Below, piece by piece: positions 17,378 to 25,432 of a stretch of 60,008 nt of DNA. Each line of letters begins with the position of its first letter. The stretch's first letter is position 1. This DNA is from CAZZKJ01 sp964654695 (GTDB lineage Bacteria; Krumholzibacteriota; Krumholzibacteriia; WVZY01), in contig CAZZKJ010000011.1 of the NCBI GenBank assembly GCA_964654695.1, positions 1 to 60,008 on the forward strand. The letters are read 5' to 3'. The notes beneath the pieces were generated by a model, which did no database searches, was not told the origin of the DNA, and was given only the letters and a program-made list of their open reading frames with translations. The position numbers were made by a program, and so were the translations under genes.

Positions 17378-18634
17378 GTGAGATATAAGACATTACGAGA
17401 GATTATTTACATAAATACCGATGATTTCTACGCTTCGGTGGCCAGAATAAAAGATCCATCCGTTAAGACGCGGCCGTTGATCGTGGGATACCTGTCCAGC
17501 CGGGGGGTGGTAGTGGGAGCTTCTTACGAAGCCAGAAAAATGGGTGTGCGTCCGGGTATCACTATTGCCCAGGCAAAACGGCTGTGTCCCGGAGCGGCTT
17601 TTGCTCAAATAGATTGGGAATTCGTGCGCAAGGTCTCCCGGGCTATCTTTGCGGCGGCAAGCCGCTACAGTCCTGTTGTGGAACCGGTGGATCATGACGA
17701 AGGGTTCGTAGATTATACCGGCTGTGCGTGTCTGTTCGGGTGTGCTGGCGATCTTGCACGACGCTTTCAAAGGGAACTGGCCGATACGCTCTCCTTGAAT
17801 GTTTCTTTGGGTATCGGCCCGAACAAACTGGTTAGCCGGATCGCATCCAAGGCCGCGAAGCGGGCCGGACTGGTCGATGTACGCGCGGGAAATGAAAGGG
17901 AATTTCTGACGGAATTCCCTGTTGCATGGCTGCCCGGTATGGAGGGGGGCAGGGGTAAAATTTTTGCTGCCATGGGTGTTAAAAACATAGGTACGCTCGC
18001 GGGCATTCCGATGCCGCTGCTGGAGAGGATTCTGGGTTCCTTCGGAAGAACCCTGGCCGAACGAGCCAGGGGAATCGATAACCGCCCCGTGCTTACGGGA
18101 AGAAATGAAACGGGGGGGAGGGGATTCGATGCCGGTGTCATTTTTGCCGAGGACGTAATTTGTGCGAGGCACCTGGACGCGAACCTCTATATGCTGTCGG
18201 AAAAGGTGGCGGCAAAGCTGCGCCGTTTCGAGCAAGGGGCCGCCTCAATCCGGCTGCGCCTTACATATACGGATGGGTATGTCGCCGTGCGCACGGCGCG
18301 TATGCACCGGGTAAGCGCTCTTGACGGCAATTTGTATGGTCAGGCAAAGGAGCTTTTGGCCAAAGCATTCGTCAGGCGGGTAAAAATAAGAGCGCTTGAC
18401 CTGGAAGTCGCCCACACCGAACCCTGCGTGGAGCAGCCTGATTTATTCATGCCCGGGCGCGGCAGAATGGACAGCCTGTATAGGGCATGCGACCAGGTGA
18501 GAAGGAAGTACGGAAACGGTCGGACGTTGAGCTTCGGCAAGACCTTCGGTCTCTACGCCGGCCCTGATGCGGCCGGAGGCGGATATGGAACCCATTTGAT
18601 CGGTGCGGATCGATTATATTATAGACGGGCATAA
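17378..18634 (+). CDS. Y-family DNA polymerase (DinB/ImuB-like), variant active site
   Basis: 418 residues from GTG 17378. An ATG at 17300 would start upstream of the promoter itself, and AAGGA lies 8 nt before the GTG, so I reject the longer form. Y-family blocks: IIYINTDDFYASVARI, GVVVGASYEARKMGVRPG, VVEPVDHDEGFVDYTG, SLGIGPNKLVSRIASKAAK and a little-finger domain. The first catalytic aspartate (the first D of VDMD in Pol IV) is Asn here (codon 17414-17416), while the Asp-Glu pair (HDEGF) is kept. A clamp-binding-like QPDLF lies near residue 380. It shares an operator with lexA-dnaE2, so it is probably SOS-induced and may work with DnaE2. Whether it polymerises DNA is uncertain. Confidence 0.85.
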   Translation: MRYKTLREIIYINTDDFYASVARIKDPSVKTRPLIVGYLSSRGVVVGASYEARKMGVRPGITIAQAKRLCPGAAFAQIDWEFVRKVSRAIFAAASRYSPVVEPVDHDEGFVDYTGCACLFGCAGDLARRFQRELADTLSLNVSLGIGPNKLVSRIASKAAKRAGLVDVRAGNEREFLTEFPVAWLPGMEGGRGKIFAAMGVKNIGTLAGIPMPLLERILGSFGRTLAERARGIDNRPVLTGRNETGGRGFDAGVIFAEDVICARHLDANLYMLSEKVAAKLRRFEQGAASIRLRLTYTDGYVAVRTARMHRVSALDGNLYGQAKELLAKAFVRRVKIRALDLEVAHTEPCVEQPDLFMPGRGRMDSLYRACDQVRRKYGNGRTLSFGKTFGLYAGPDAAGGGYGTHLIGADRLYYRRA

Positions 18635-18638
18635 CCCG

Positions 18639-19778
18639 TTAGCTCATGATTTCCCGGGATATGACCAGCCGCTGGATCTCGTTGGTGCCTTCGTATATCT
18701 GAAGCAACTTGGCATCACGCATGTATTTTTCCATCGGGTAGTCTTTCATATAGCCGTATCCTCCGAAAACCTGAAGGGCTTCGGTTGTGGTTCGCATGGC
18801 GACGTCGGCGGCATAGGCCTTGGCCATTGCCGCTTCTTTAGAGGCTTTCTTGCCGTTGTCCAGGAGCCATGCGGAATGCCTGACCAGATGTCTGGCTGCG
18901 TTGATCTCGGTAGCCATATCCGCCAGCTTGAATGCAATATGCTGAAATATCCCAATGGGTTTGCCGAATTGTTCGCGGCTCTTGGAATATTCGATTGCAT
19001 GATCAAAGGCGGCTCTGGCAACGCCGACACCGGCGGAGCCGACGCTGGGGCGGGCCTTGTCGAGGGTTTTCATGGCGACTAGAAATCCCAGACCTTCTTT
19101 GGCGAGGAGATTTTTCAGAGGCACTTTGGCGTCTTCGAAAAATATCTCCACGGTATTGGAAGCCCGGTGACCCATTTTGTCTTCTTCCTTGCCGATTTTT
19201 ACGCCAGGAGTGTCTGCAGGCACTATTAACGCCGACATGCCCCTGGTGCCTTTTTCACGCGCTGTATTGGCGAAAACGACGAGAAGCTTTGCAACTCCCC
19301 CGTTGGTTATAAAGCACTTCGAGCCGTTGATTATGTATTCTGTTCCGGTTTTTTCGACGTTTGTAGTGACTTTGCCGGCATCGGACCCTGCTTCGGGTTC
19401 GGTGAGGCAGAAACCTGCAAACTGCATCTCATTGGCGAAAGGCGTCAGAAAGGTTTTCTTTTGATCATCCGTGCCGAAAAGAATGATCGGAGTGAGGGCA
19501 AGCGAATTCGCCATCATCGATGTAAAAAGACCTGCACAGCCGGCTGCAAGCTCTTCGCTTACTATTGTCGTATCCAACAAGTTTAATCCGCCTCCGCCGT
19601 ACTCCTCGGGAATGGATGAGGATAAGAAACCAACCTCAAAAGCCTTTTGCATAACATCCCAGGGGAATTCATCTCCCTGGTCGTATTTGGCCGCGACGGG
19701 CGCCATTTCTTTTGATGCAAAATCTTTAGCGGTTTTCTGCAGTACCAGCTGCTCTTCAGTCATTTGAAAATCAATCAC
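18639..19778 (-). CDS. Acyl-CoA dehydrogenase
   Basis: 379 residues, FAD-dependent, cytosolic; introduces the 2,3-double bond into an acyl-CoA and passes electrons to ETF. Seen: FCLTEPEAGSDAG near residue 125, KCFITNGG, MGHRASNTVEIFFEDAKVP, SREQFGKPIGIFQHIAFKLADM, QVFGGYGYMKDYPMEKYMRDAK, and the catalytic Glu in IYEGTNEIQRLVI near 365. AAGGAG stands 7 nt before the GTG start. Position of the Glu fits short/medium-chain enzymes. Convergent with the polymerase gene (4-bp gap). Together with ETF-QO it suggests fatty- or amino-acid oxidation to quinone. Confidence 0.95.
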   Translation of the reverse strand: MIDFQMTEEQLVLQKTAKDFASKEMAPVAAKYDQGDEFPWDVMQKAFEVGFLSSSIPEEYGGGGLNLLDTTIVSEELAAGCAGLFTSMMANSLALTPIILFGTDDQKKTFLTPFANEMQFAGFCLTEPEAGSDAGKVTTNVEKTGTEYIINGSKCFITNGGVAKLLVVFANTAREKGTRGMSALIVPADTPGVKIGKEEDKMGHRASNTVEIFFEDAKVPLKNLLAKEGLGFLVAMKTLDKARPSVGSAGVGVARAAFDHAIEYSKSREQFGKPIGIFQHIAFKLADMATEINAARHLVRHSAWLLDNGKKASKEAAMAKAYAADVAMRTTTEALQVFGGYGYMKDYPMEKYMRDAKLLQIYEGTNEIQRLVISREIMS

Positions 19779-19962
19779 TTAACTACTCCTTTTTGACTTG
19801 TCTTTACAAAATAATCGGGTGTTCTTCGTCAAAATTGCCGCTATCATAGTAAAATAAAACCATGCAATTATGCAATCCGAAATTATTTGCTTTTAAAAAC
19901 AAAAGAGATTTTATGATATAATCCGAAGTGATGTCGTCTGAAGTCCAAAAGGGGTCCGAATA

Positions 19963-21330
19963 ATGAGCAAATTCAAGTCTTTTTTTTCCAAATCCAAAGC
20001 GGGTTACCGGAGGAGCGGAACAAAACCTCATACGGCAAAGCATCTATCGGGTGCCCCCTCCGAAACCCATGACGAGGTATCCCGCCTGTCCCGAGCGGTT
20101 CAGGAGCTCACGGTGCTCAACGAGCTTGCCAGAGAAATAGGAGCTTCGCATGATCCGCAGACGATCATGAAAACCATCATTAACAAATCGTTGAGATCGC
20201 TCGACGGCGAGCAGGCCGTTATTACTCTCTTGGGTGATGAAACCAATGATCCTCTGAAAACCTATGACCGAATGATGATTACATCAGCGCAAAGAAAACC
20301 GTTTCATTTCGAACAAAACCTGTTGGGATGGATGCTGATTAACAGGAAGCCGCTGATGGTAAATGATCCTCGAACGGATGAGCGTTTTAAGAATTCGAAA
20401 TGGGAGAAAAGCATTAAAACGCTTCTGAGCGTACCTCTGATAGTTCAGTCCGGTATCAAGGGAGTTCTTACAGTTTATAATAAGCGAGGAGAGGGCTTAT
20501 TCGCGGATGATGACGCAAGGCTGCTGTCCATAATCGCCGCGCAGTCCGCGCAGGTCCTGGAAAATGCACGGCTGTACGAAGAAGAAAAAGAACTTCGCAG
20601 GATGAAAAATGAGCTGCGGCTGGCCGCCAGAATCCAAAAAGAACTCCTGCCTTCGGCGCCGCCCGCGGTGGATAACTATGAAATCGCCGGCAAAAGTATT
20701 CCTGCCCAGGTTGTTGGCGGCGATTATTTCGATTTTATCGGCGCCCAGAACGGCGGATTGGGAATTTGCCTTGGAGACGTTTCCGGCAAAGGGCTTCCCG
20801 CCTCGCTGTTAATGGCTAATATTCAAGCGACGCTAAGAGGTCAAACCATGATGTGTTCATCACCTGGTTTGTGTCTCGAACGCTCGAATAAGATGCTCTA
20901 CGGCTCAACAGATCCGGAAAAGTTCGTTACTCTGTTTCATTCAATACTGAACCCCACGAATCACGAACTGACCTTTTCGAATGCGGGCCACGAGCCGCCC
21001 CTATTGTTGTCTGTGAATGACAAAATACCAAAGAGACTGCAGACGGGAGGGCTGGTCCTGGGAATCAGCGATGATTTTGAATACAGCGAGAAGCAGGTCA
21101 AGCTTCAAAAGGGAGATTTAATGCTGATTTATTCAGACGGCGTTATAGATGCGGTAAAAAATGAGGATGAACCGTACGGTGAAGACAGATTCATTAAGCA
21201 CGTATTGAATCACAGATCGGAAAGCGCTGCTGCGATTATCGACTCAACCGTATCGGCGATAATGGCGCATACCGGCGGCAAGGAGCAGATCGACGATATT
21301 ACGATGGTCGCCGTTAGGAGAATCGATTAG
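19963..21330 (+). CDS. GAF-domain PP2C-type (SpoIIE/RsbU) serine phosphatase
   Basis: 455 residues, no membrane segment. After a basic N-terminus and a short coiled coil comes a GAF domain (about residues 45-190; SVPLIVQSGIKGVLTVYNKRG). A linker helix (ELRLAARIQKELLPSAPP) leads to the SpoIIE/PP2C domain (215-455), with metal-binding VVGGDYFDF, GDVSGKGLPASLLMAN, FSNAGHEPPLLL, LMLIYSDGVIDA and DDITMVAV. This layout is that of RsbU/RsbP-type partner-switching phosphatases, which dephosphorylate an anti-sigma-factor antagonist. No antagonist or anti-sigma gene is adjacent, so the target is unknown. AAGGGG precedes the ATG. Confidence 0.92.
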   Translation: MSKFKSFFSKSKAGYRRSGTKPHTAKHLSGAPSETHDEVSRLSRAVQELTVLNELAREIGASHDPQTIMKTIINKSLRSLDGEQAVITLLGDETNDPLKTYDRMMITSAQRKPFHFEQNLLGWMLINRKPLMVNDPRTDERFKNSKWEKSIKTLLSVPLIVQSGIKGVLTVYNKRGEGLFADDDARLLSIIAAQSAQVLENARLYEEEKELRRMKNELRLAARIQKELLPSAPPAVDNYEIAGKSIPAQVVGGDYFDFIGAQNGGLGICLGDVSGKGLPASLLMANIQATLRGQTMMCSSPGLCLERSNKMLYGSTDPEKFVTLFHSILNPTNHELTFSNAGHEPPLLLSVNDKIPKRLQTGGLVLGISDDFEYSEKQVKLQKGDLMLIYSDGVIDAVKNEDEPYGEDRFIKHVLNHRSESAAAIIDSTVSAIMAHTGGKEQIDDITMVAVRRID

Positions 21331-21381
21331 CATGTCTAGCCGTCTTTGCGGGCCGCGCCGGCAAATCGTCTCGGTATGGGC

Positions 21382-21999
21382 TCAATGATCATTGTTTTGC
21401 TCCGCTTTTTTCAAAAAAGAATTTCCTTCCGGAATGGCAAGGTTTATTAGCAGGGCTCCCTTGATGTCGCCAACTTTGTCGCCCGACGGAAGGGCGCCGT
21501 ATTTCTCCTTCATTATCATCTTCACCTCAGGCTGTACCATGCTTGATGGTCCATGACAGGTCAGGCATAAAGGTTCAATCTTAATGGCCCTTATATATGT
21601 GGTTTTAGAAGCCTTTTCAGAAATCCTGGTGAACATGAAATCATCATAGCTCGTATCCAGGTCTTTTTCCCGCGCATCAATCATTTTTCTAAGCGCCGTT
21701 GATTCGAAACTCTTTAATCTCTTTTCGCGGTTGAGGATGGGAATCGTGATACGCTCGACTGTCAATCCCGGTTTCTTCGAATATTCTCTGCACAGCGCAT
21801 CGACTTTTTCAGCACATGTTCCAATTGCTCCGGTAATGCCCTTGTCGAGAATGTCGTCATGCAGTGATTTGGACATGTCCTTTATGAAATCATCGCAGGC
21901 GTGACGGCAGACTTTTAGGGTTGCCGGTTCTCCTTCGCCGGCTCGAAGAGAGGCAAAAATCAACAGCAGTATGACTGTGAGAAATATTCTCTTGATCAT
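21382..21999 (-). CDS. Secreted DUF3365 (Tll0287-like) haem protein
   Basis: 205 residues from the ATG that stands 8 nt after GGAGG (a GTG 9 nt upstream overlaps that site). Sec signal peptide (MIKRIFLTVILLLIFASLRAGEGE). One c-type haem motif, CLTCHGPS, near residue 150, in a DUF3365 context: SEKASKTTYIRAIKIEPLCLTCHG then GDIKGALLINLAIP. The family includes cyanobacterial Tll0287, a PAS-like fold binding one haem, and sensor domains of kinases. This one is free-standing, so a periplasmic redox or gas-sensing role is only a guess. Confidence 0.85.
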   Translation of the reverse strand: MIKRIFLTVILLLIFASLRAGEGEPATLKVCRHACDDFIKDMSKSLHDDILDKGITGAIGTCAEKVDALCREYSKKPGLTVERITIPILNREKRLKSFESTALRKMIDAREKDLDTSYDDFMFTRISEKASKTTYIRAIKIEPLCLTCHGPSSMVQPEVKMIMKEKYGALPSGDKVGDIKGALLINLAIPEGNSFLKKAEQNNDH

Positions 22000-22314
22000 T
22001 GTAATCACCTCCTTCGCCGAATCGGAATAATTTGCAGGATGAGTATTTCGGAAGAACCGGAGGAGACAGACCGATCTTAAGACTGATGGGAAAACGGATG
22101 AAGTAAAATAATCTCCACGTAATATTTTCCACGATGCCCTCCTTCGGTGAGGAACCGGGTAGCAGTGGATTATATTTTGCTTGTCTTATGCGAGAGACTA
22201 CGAAGAGAGTGTATACTCAGAGGACCGGAAAGTCCAGCGAAATGTCGGAATGAAATCTAACCAATGAGAAGTACGATGGGAATAGCCTAGAAATTCAGCG
22301 CAATTAAAGTAATT
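22000..22314. other. Intergenic, no gene seen
   Basis: About 315 nt between two minus-strand genes. It holds an ATTATA at 22169-22174 (TATAAT on the minus strand) that may be the -10 of the DUF3365 gene, but no convincing -35. I see no terminator for the upstream S9 peptidase and no RNA gene. Confidence 0.5.
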
Positions 22315-24399
22315 TCATTCGTCAAAATTCAGGCCGTAGGAACCACTAATGTCGAGCGGCGGCATGGGGCCGTCAATCGGCTTGGCATCACGAACGTACC
22401 AGTTGAACCATTCGAGGCTGCGGTAAAGAACATCCGCCCTGCCTGTCTGCTTTCGATTGCCGTGGCCTTCGCCCGGATATTTAACGAGCCTTACCGCAGG
22501 ATGATTATTCATTTTGAGTCTTGTGTAATATTCGATGCTTTGCGAAGGACTGACCCGGGTATCGGACGCGCCTCCAAGTATAAGCACGGCGGTCTGGCTT
22601 TTATGGGCCCAATAGATCGGGCTTCGCTTCAAGCTCATTTCCCACATATCCTCGAGTTTTTTGCCAGAATGAACGTAAAGTTCTTCATAAGGTATATCGG
22701 TGGTGCCGCGTTTGCTTATAAGGTCGCTAATTCCGACGAACATACATACGGCTTTTACATAACGAGTATAATAAGAAGAAAACCAGGCGGCTGCGAAGCC
22801 GCCATATGATCCGCCCCCAAGCCCGATTCTGTCCCGATCGGCGATTCCTTTGTCAACAAGCGCGTCGATGGCGTCTGCTATATCATCAAATTCTTTTCCG
22901 GCGGCATCCCCGTGGCCGACCATTCCATAATCGACTCCGTACCCGGTGCTGGAACGATAGTTGGGATGAAAAACTGCATATCCTGCACTAGAAAAAACCT
23001 GTGCCGGTTGAAAGTAACCCGTGAGCCATCTGTTTGAATAATGCGATTCGGGTCCGCCGTGAACGGTTATGACTAAAGGGTATTTTTTATTCTGATCATA
23101 TTCAACAGGGTAGACTAGAATCCCTTCGAGGGGTTCTCCATCTCGAGCGGTATAGCCGAAAACTTCCTGGCGGCCAAGGCTGCGTTCGCTGATCCATGGA
23201 TTCAAGGTGGTCATTCTTATGATTCTTTTTCCGGGGCGCCAATAAAAAAGATCGCTTGGGATTGATGGGGATGACCCTAGCATGCAAAAATGCTTTCGAT
23301 TCTTCGAGAAAGCCGGCGCTCCAAAAATTACCCCGGTTTGCTTGGAATCTAGAATAAGCTTGCGCTGGCGTCCGTTGGATTTTATGGAATAAAGAGCCGT
23401 ATTGACGCCTTCATCCGCTTTATAAATAAGAGTGGCATCATCTCTCCATCCTACCCAATTTATGTGTCCCCGGTAATCAGGGGGAGTCAAATTGACGGTC
23501 CGGCCATCTTTTGGGTTCATGACATATAGTTGACTTACGGCATGGTCTGAGCTGTCGAGCGCGGCGGTATAGGCTATTCTCTTGCCGTCAGGACTGAAAG
23601 AATAATTGCCGAGTTTTCCGATAGCGCGGCGGAATATCCTTTTGGTATTTCCATTGTCGGTGTCAAGCAGGTGAATCTGCTGGAACATATAGCGATGATC
23701 TATGAGATTCTTATCCGTGACCGCAGCGGCTATGGTACCGCCGTCGGTGTTGAATGTAAAACTCCAAGCTGTCAGGCTGTCGGTAAGCTGTTTTGTGCTT
23801 TCGTCTTTATCAGCGCGCTCGGCGGACGTGATATAAAGATTTCTTGGTTTGAGGTTTTCCTCGAAATATATGAATCCGTAACCTTTCTTTTTCAGTTTTT
23901 CTTCACGCTTCGTAGGAGCAGAGGAAGCGATATAAGCTATTCTCCTGGAATCCGGATGCCATCGAAAAAAACTGACATCGGTTTTAGAATGAGTGGCTTG
24001 AAAAGACTCGCCCCCGTCGACTGGAATTACCCAGACCTGCGTTTTAGCCTTATCTCCTTTTTTCGTTAGAAAAGCTATACTCGATCCATCCGGGCTCCAC
24101 AGAGGGGAACTGATATGCACATCACCGGTTACAAAAGGGCGTGTGTTAGCCGTTTCAAGAGAAACGACATGGAGCTCGCTGTAAGCCGATCCCGGTTTAT
24201 CATCGGGTTTGCGGGGAACGCGGACCAGGAAAGCCGCGCGGCTGCCGTCTGGGCTCAAAGACGGGCTGGATGCGTATTTTATCTTCAATGCATCTTCGGG
24301 TGAGAACACGGCGGCTTTCGACGCTAGAGGCACCCACGCTAAAACCAGGAAAGCGGCAAATGTGGCCGCGAATATAAAAATCGATCTTCTATTTTTCAT
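22315..24399 (-). CDS. Secreted S9-family prolyl oligopeptidase-like peptidase
   Basis: 694 residues from ATG 24399 (GGGGG about 8 nt upstream; a TTG 6 nt earlier is less likely). Signal peptide to about ASKAAVF. The middle is a WD40-like beta-propeller with repeated SPDG blades (PSLSPDGSRAAF, PLWSPDGSSIAFL, YSFSPDGKRIAYT). The C-terminal alpha/beta hydrolase has the nucleophile in GGGSYGGFAA, Asp in GGASDTRV and His in YPGEGHGNRK, so the triad is complete. Typical of acylaminoacyl/dipeptidyl peptidases that digest small peptides in the periplasm or outside. Stands alone. Confidence 0.93.
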   Translation of the reverse strand: MKNRRSIFIFAATFAAFLVLAWVPLASKAAVFSPEDALKIKYASSPSLSPDGSRAAFLVRVPRKPDDKPGSAYSELHVVSLETANTRPFVTGDVHISSPLWSPDGSSIAFLTKKGDKAKTQVWVIPVDGGESFQATHSKTDVSFFRWHPDSRRIAYIASSAPTKREEKLKKKGYGFIYFEENLKPRNLYITSAERADKDESTKQLTDSLTAWSFTFNTDGGTIAAAVTDKNLIDHRYMFQQIHLLDTDNGNTKRIFRRAIGKLGNYSFSPDGKRIAYTAALDSSDHAVSQLYVMNPKDGRTVNLTPPDYRGHINWVGWRDDATLIYKADEGVNTALYSIKSNGRQRKLILDSKQTGVIFGAPAFSKNRKHFCMLGSSPSIPSDLFYWRPGKRIIRMTTLNPWISERSLGRQEVFGYTARDGEPLEGILVYPVEYDQNKKYPLVITVHGGPESHYSNRWLTGYFQPAQVFSSAGYAVFHPNYRSSTGYGVDYGMVGHGDAAGKEFDDIADAIDALVDKGIADRDRIGLGGGSYGGFAAAWFSSYYTRYVKAVCMFVGISDLISKRGTTDIPYEELYVHSGKKLEDMWEMSLKRSPIYWAHKSQTAVLILGGASDTRVSPSQSIEYYTRLKMNNHPAVRLVKYPGEGHGNRKQTGRADVLYRSLEWFNWYVRDAKPIDGPMPPLDISGSYGLNFDE

Positions 24400-24636
24400 A
24401 CGCAAATCCCCCTTCTTACGGAAAAGGCGTTCATAACATTTTTAAGTAATGAACTAAAATAACATGCACGATAGGTAAGCGAATACTGTTTTTTGATCTG
24501 AAGCTCATGATCGAGAAGGGAGGCGGCAGGTAATTCTGAATCGGATAGACGAGAATTTCCGCCCGAAAGTGTTTATTGGCAAAGAAAACAACAAGAAAGA
24601 GCTTTTATTTAAAGTATATAATGCCGGGCGTTTTCC
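24400..24636. other. Divergent intergenic region upstream of lexA
   Basis: Region between the S9 peptidase start and the lexA promoter. A+T rich in 24430-24500, no open frame or stable hairpin I would defend. It should hold the S9 peptidase promoter. Confidence 0.45.
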
Positions 24637-24665
24637 TTGACTTTCGGTTTACTTTCGTTTATTCT
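24637..24665 (+). promoter_or_regulatory. Promoter with putative LexA operator upstream of lexA-dnaE2
   Basis: TTGACT at 24637-24642, a 17-nt spacer, TATTCT at 24660-24665. The spacer carries TTTCGGTTTA (24642) and TTTCGTTTA (24653), an 11-bp-period direct repeat nearly identical to the one before the Y-family polymerase. This implies LexA self-regulation. It differs from the palindromic CTGT-N8-ACAG and GAAC-N4-GTTC boxes. The leader to the lexA ATG is about 105 nt. Confidence 0.75.
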
Positions 24666-24776
24666 CCGCTTGAGATCAATGTGAGAGGCGTACGGCGCGG
24701 GCGAGATAATGCCCTGCAAAATACCGCTGCGTCCTGGCGGCAAGATGAAAACCAATAAACCGCGGAGGAGGTTGCC

Positions 24777-25397
24777 ATGAAAAAGCTCCCGGTTCTGACC
24801 AGGCGCCAAAAGAGCGTTCTTAAATTCATTACGGCTTTCCTGGAAGCCGAGGGCTATGCCCCAAGCCTCGAGGAGATAAGAGACCATTTCGGGTTGGCTG
24901 CCGTAAGCACCGTACACGAGCACCTGGAAAAGCTGACCGCAAAAGGCTATCTCGTGAGAGAATGGAACCAATCCCGGTCGCTTTCTCTTACTCCGGAACT
25001 GATGACTCGGAGATCGGCCAGAATCATTCCGCTTCTGGGCAGGGTCGCGGCGGGCACCCCGATCGAAGCCGTGCCCGATACCGAAGAGATCTCCGTGCCG
25101 GAAACTTTCACAGGCAGCAAGGAAACATACGCGCTCGAGGTGAACGGGGATTCAATGATCGATGAGGGGATACTCGACGGAGACACCCTCGTCGTAGAGA
25201 AAAGGAGTTCGGCGGAAAACGGGGAACTGGTGATAGCGCTCATTAAGAACAGCGATGTGGCGGTAAAGCGTCTCTACAAGAGCGGCAAGAAGATAAAACT
25301 GATTTCAGCCAACGAAAGCCATCCCCCTATGCTTTTTAGCGCCGGAGAAGTTCGTATACAGGGAATAGTCGTTGGTCTTCTCAGGCGTTACCGCTGA
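24777..25397 (+). CDS. lexA: SOS repressor LexA
   Basis: 206 residues. N-terminal winged helix (LTRRQKSVLKFITAFL..., recognition helix around AAVSTVHEHLEKL, residues 41-53), then the S24 self-cleavage domain: cleavage bond A92-G93 in RVAAGTP, nucleophile S126 in NGDSMIDEG, general base K164 in VAVKRLY. All residues for RecA-stimulated autocleavage are present. GGAGGAGG precedes the ATG. Followed 35 nt later by dnaE2 on the same strand, so repressor and error-prone polymerase are one operon under the operator at 24637. The recognition helix differs from that of E. coli, consistent with a different operator. Confidence 0.96.
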   Translation: MKKLPVLTRRQKSVLKFITAFLEAEGYAPSLEEIRDHFGLAAVSTVHEHLEKLTAKGYLVREWNQSRSLSLTPELMTRRSARIIPLLGRVAAGTPIEAVPDTEEISVPETFTGSKETYALEVNGDSMIDEGILDGDTLVVEKRSSAENGELVIALIKNSDVAVKRLYKSGKKIKLISANESHPPMLFSAGEVRIQGIVVGLLRRYR

Positions 25398-25432
25398 AAT
25401 GCCGAATGTGCTGCATCCAATCGGTTTGAACA

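Noticed and set aside
17393..18235. 280-codon open frame on the minus strand
   Set aside because: Antisense to the Y-family polymerase, whose motifs are clear; no ribosome site or known motif.
21890..22132. 80-codon minus-strand frame preceded by GGAGGG
   Set aside because: Overlaps the start of the DUF3365 gene in another frame and becomes Arg/Ser-rich low-complexity; the ribosome site alone is not enough.
22200..22314. CCGGAAAGTCC stretch resembling part of RNase P RNA
   Set aside because: The other conserved RNase P regions are missing and the region is too short.
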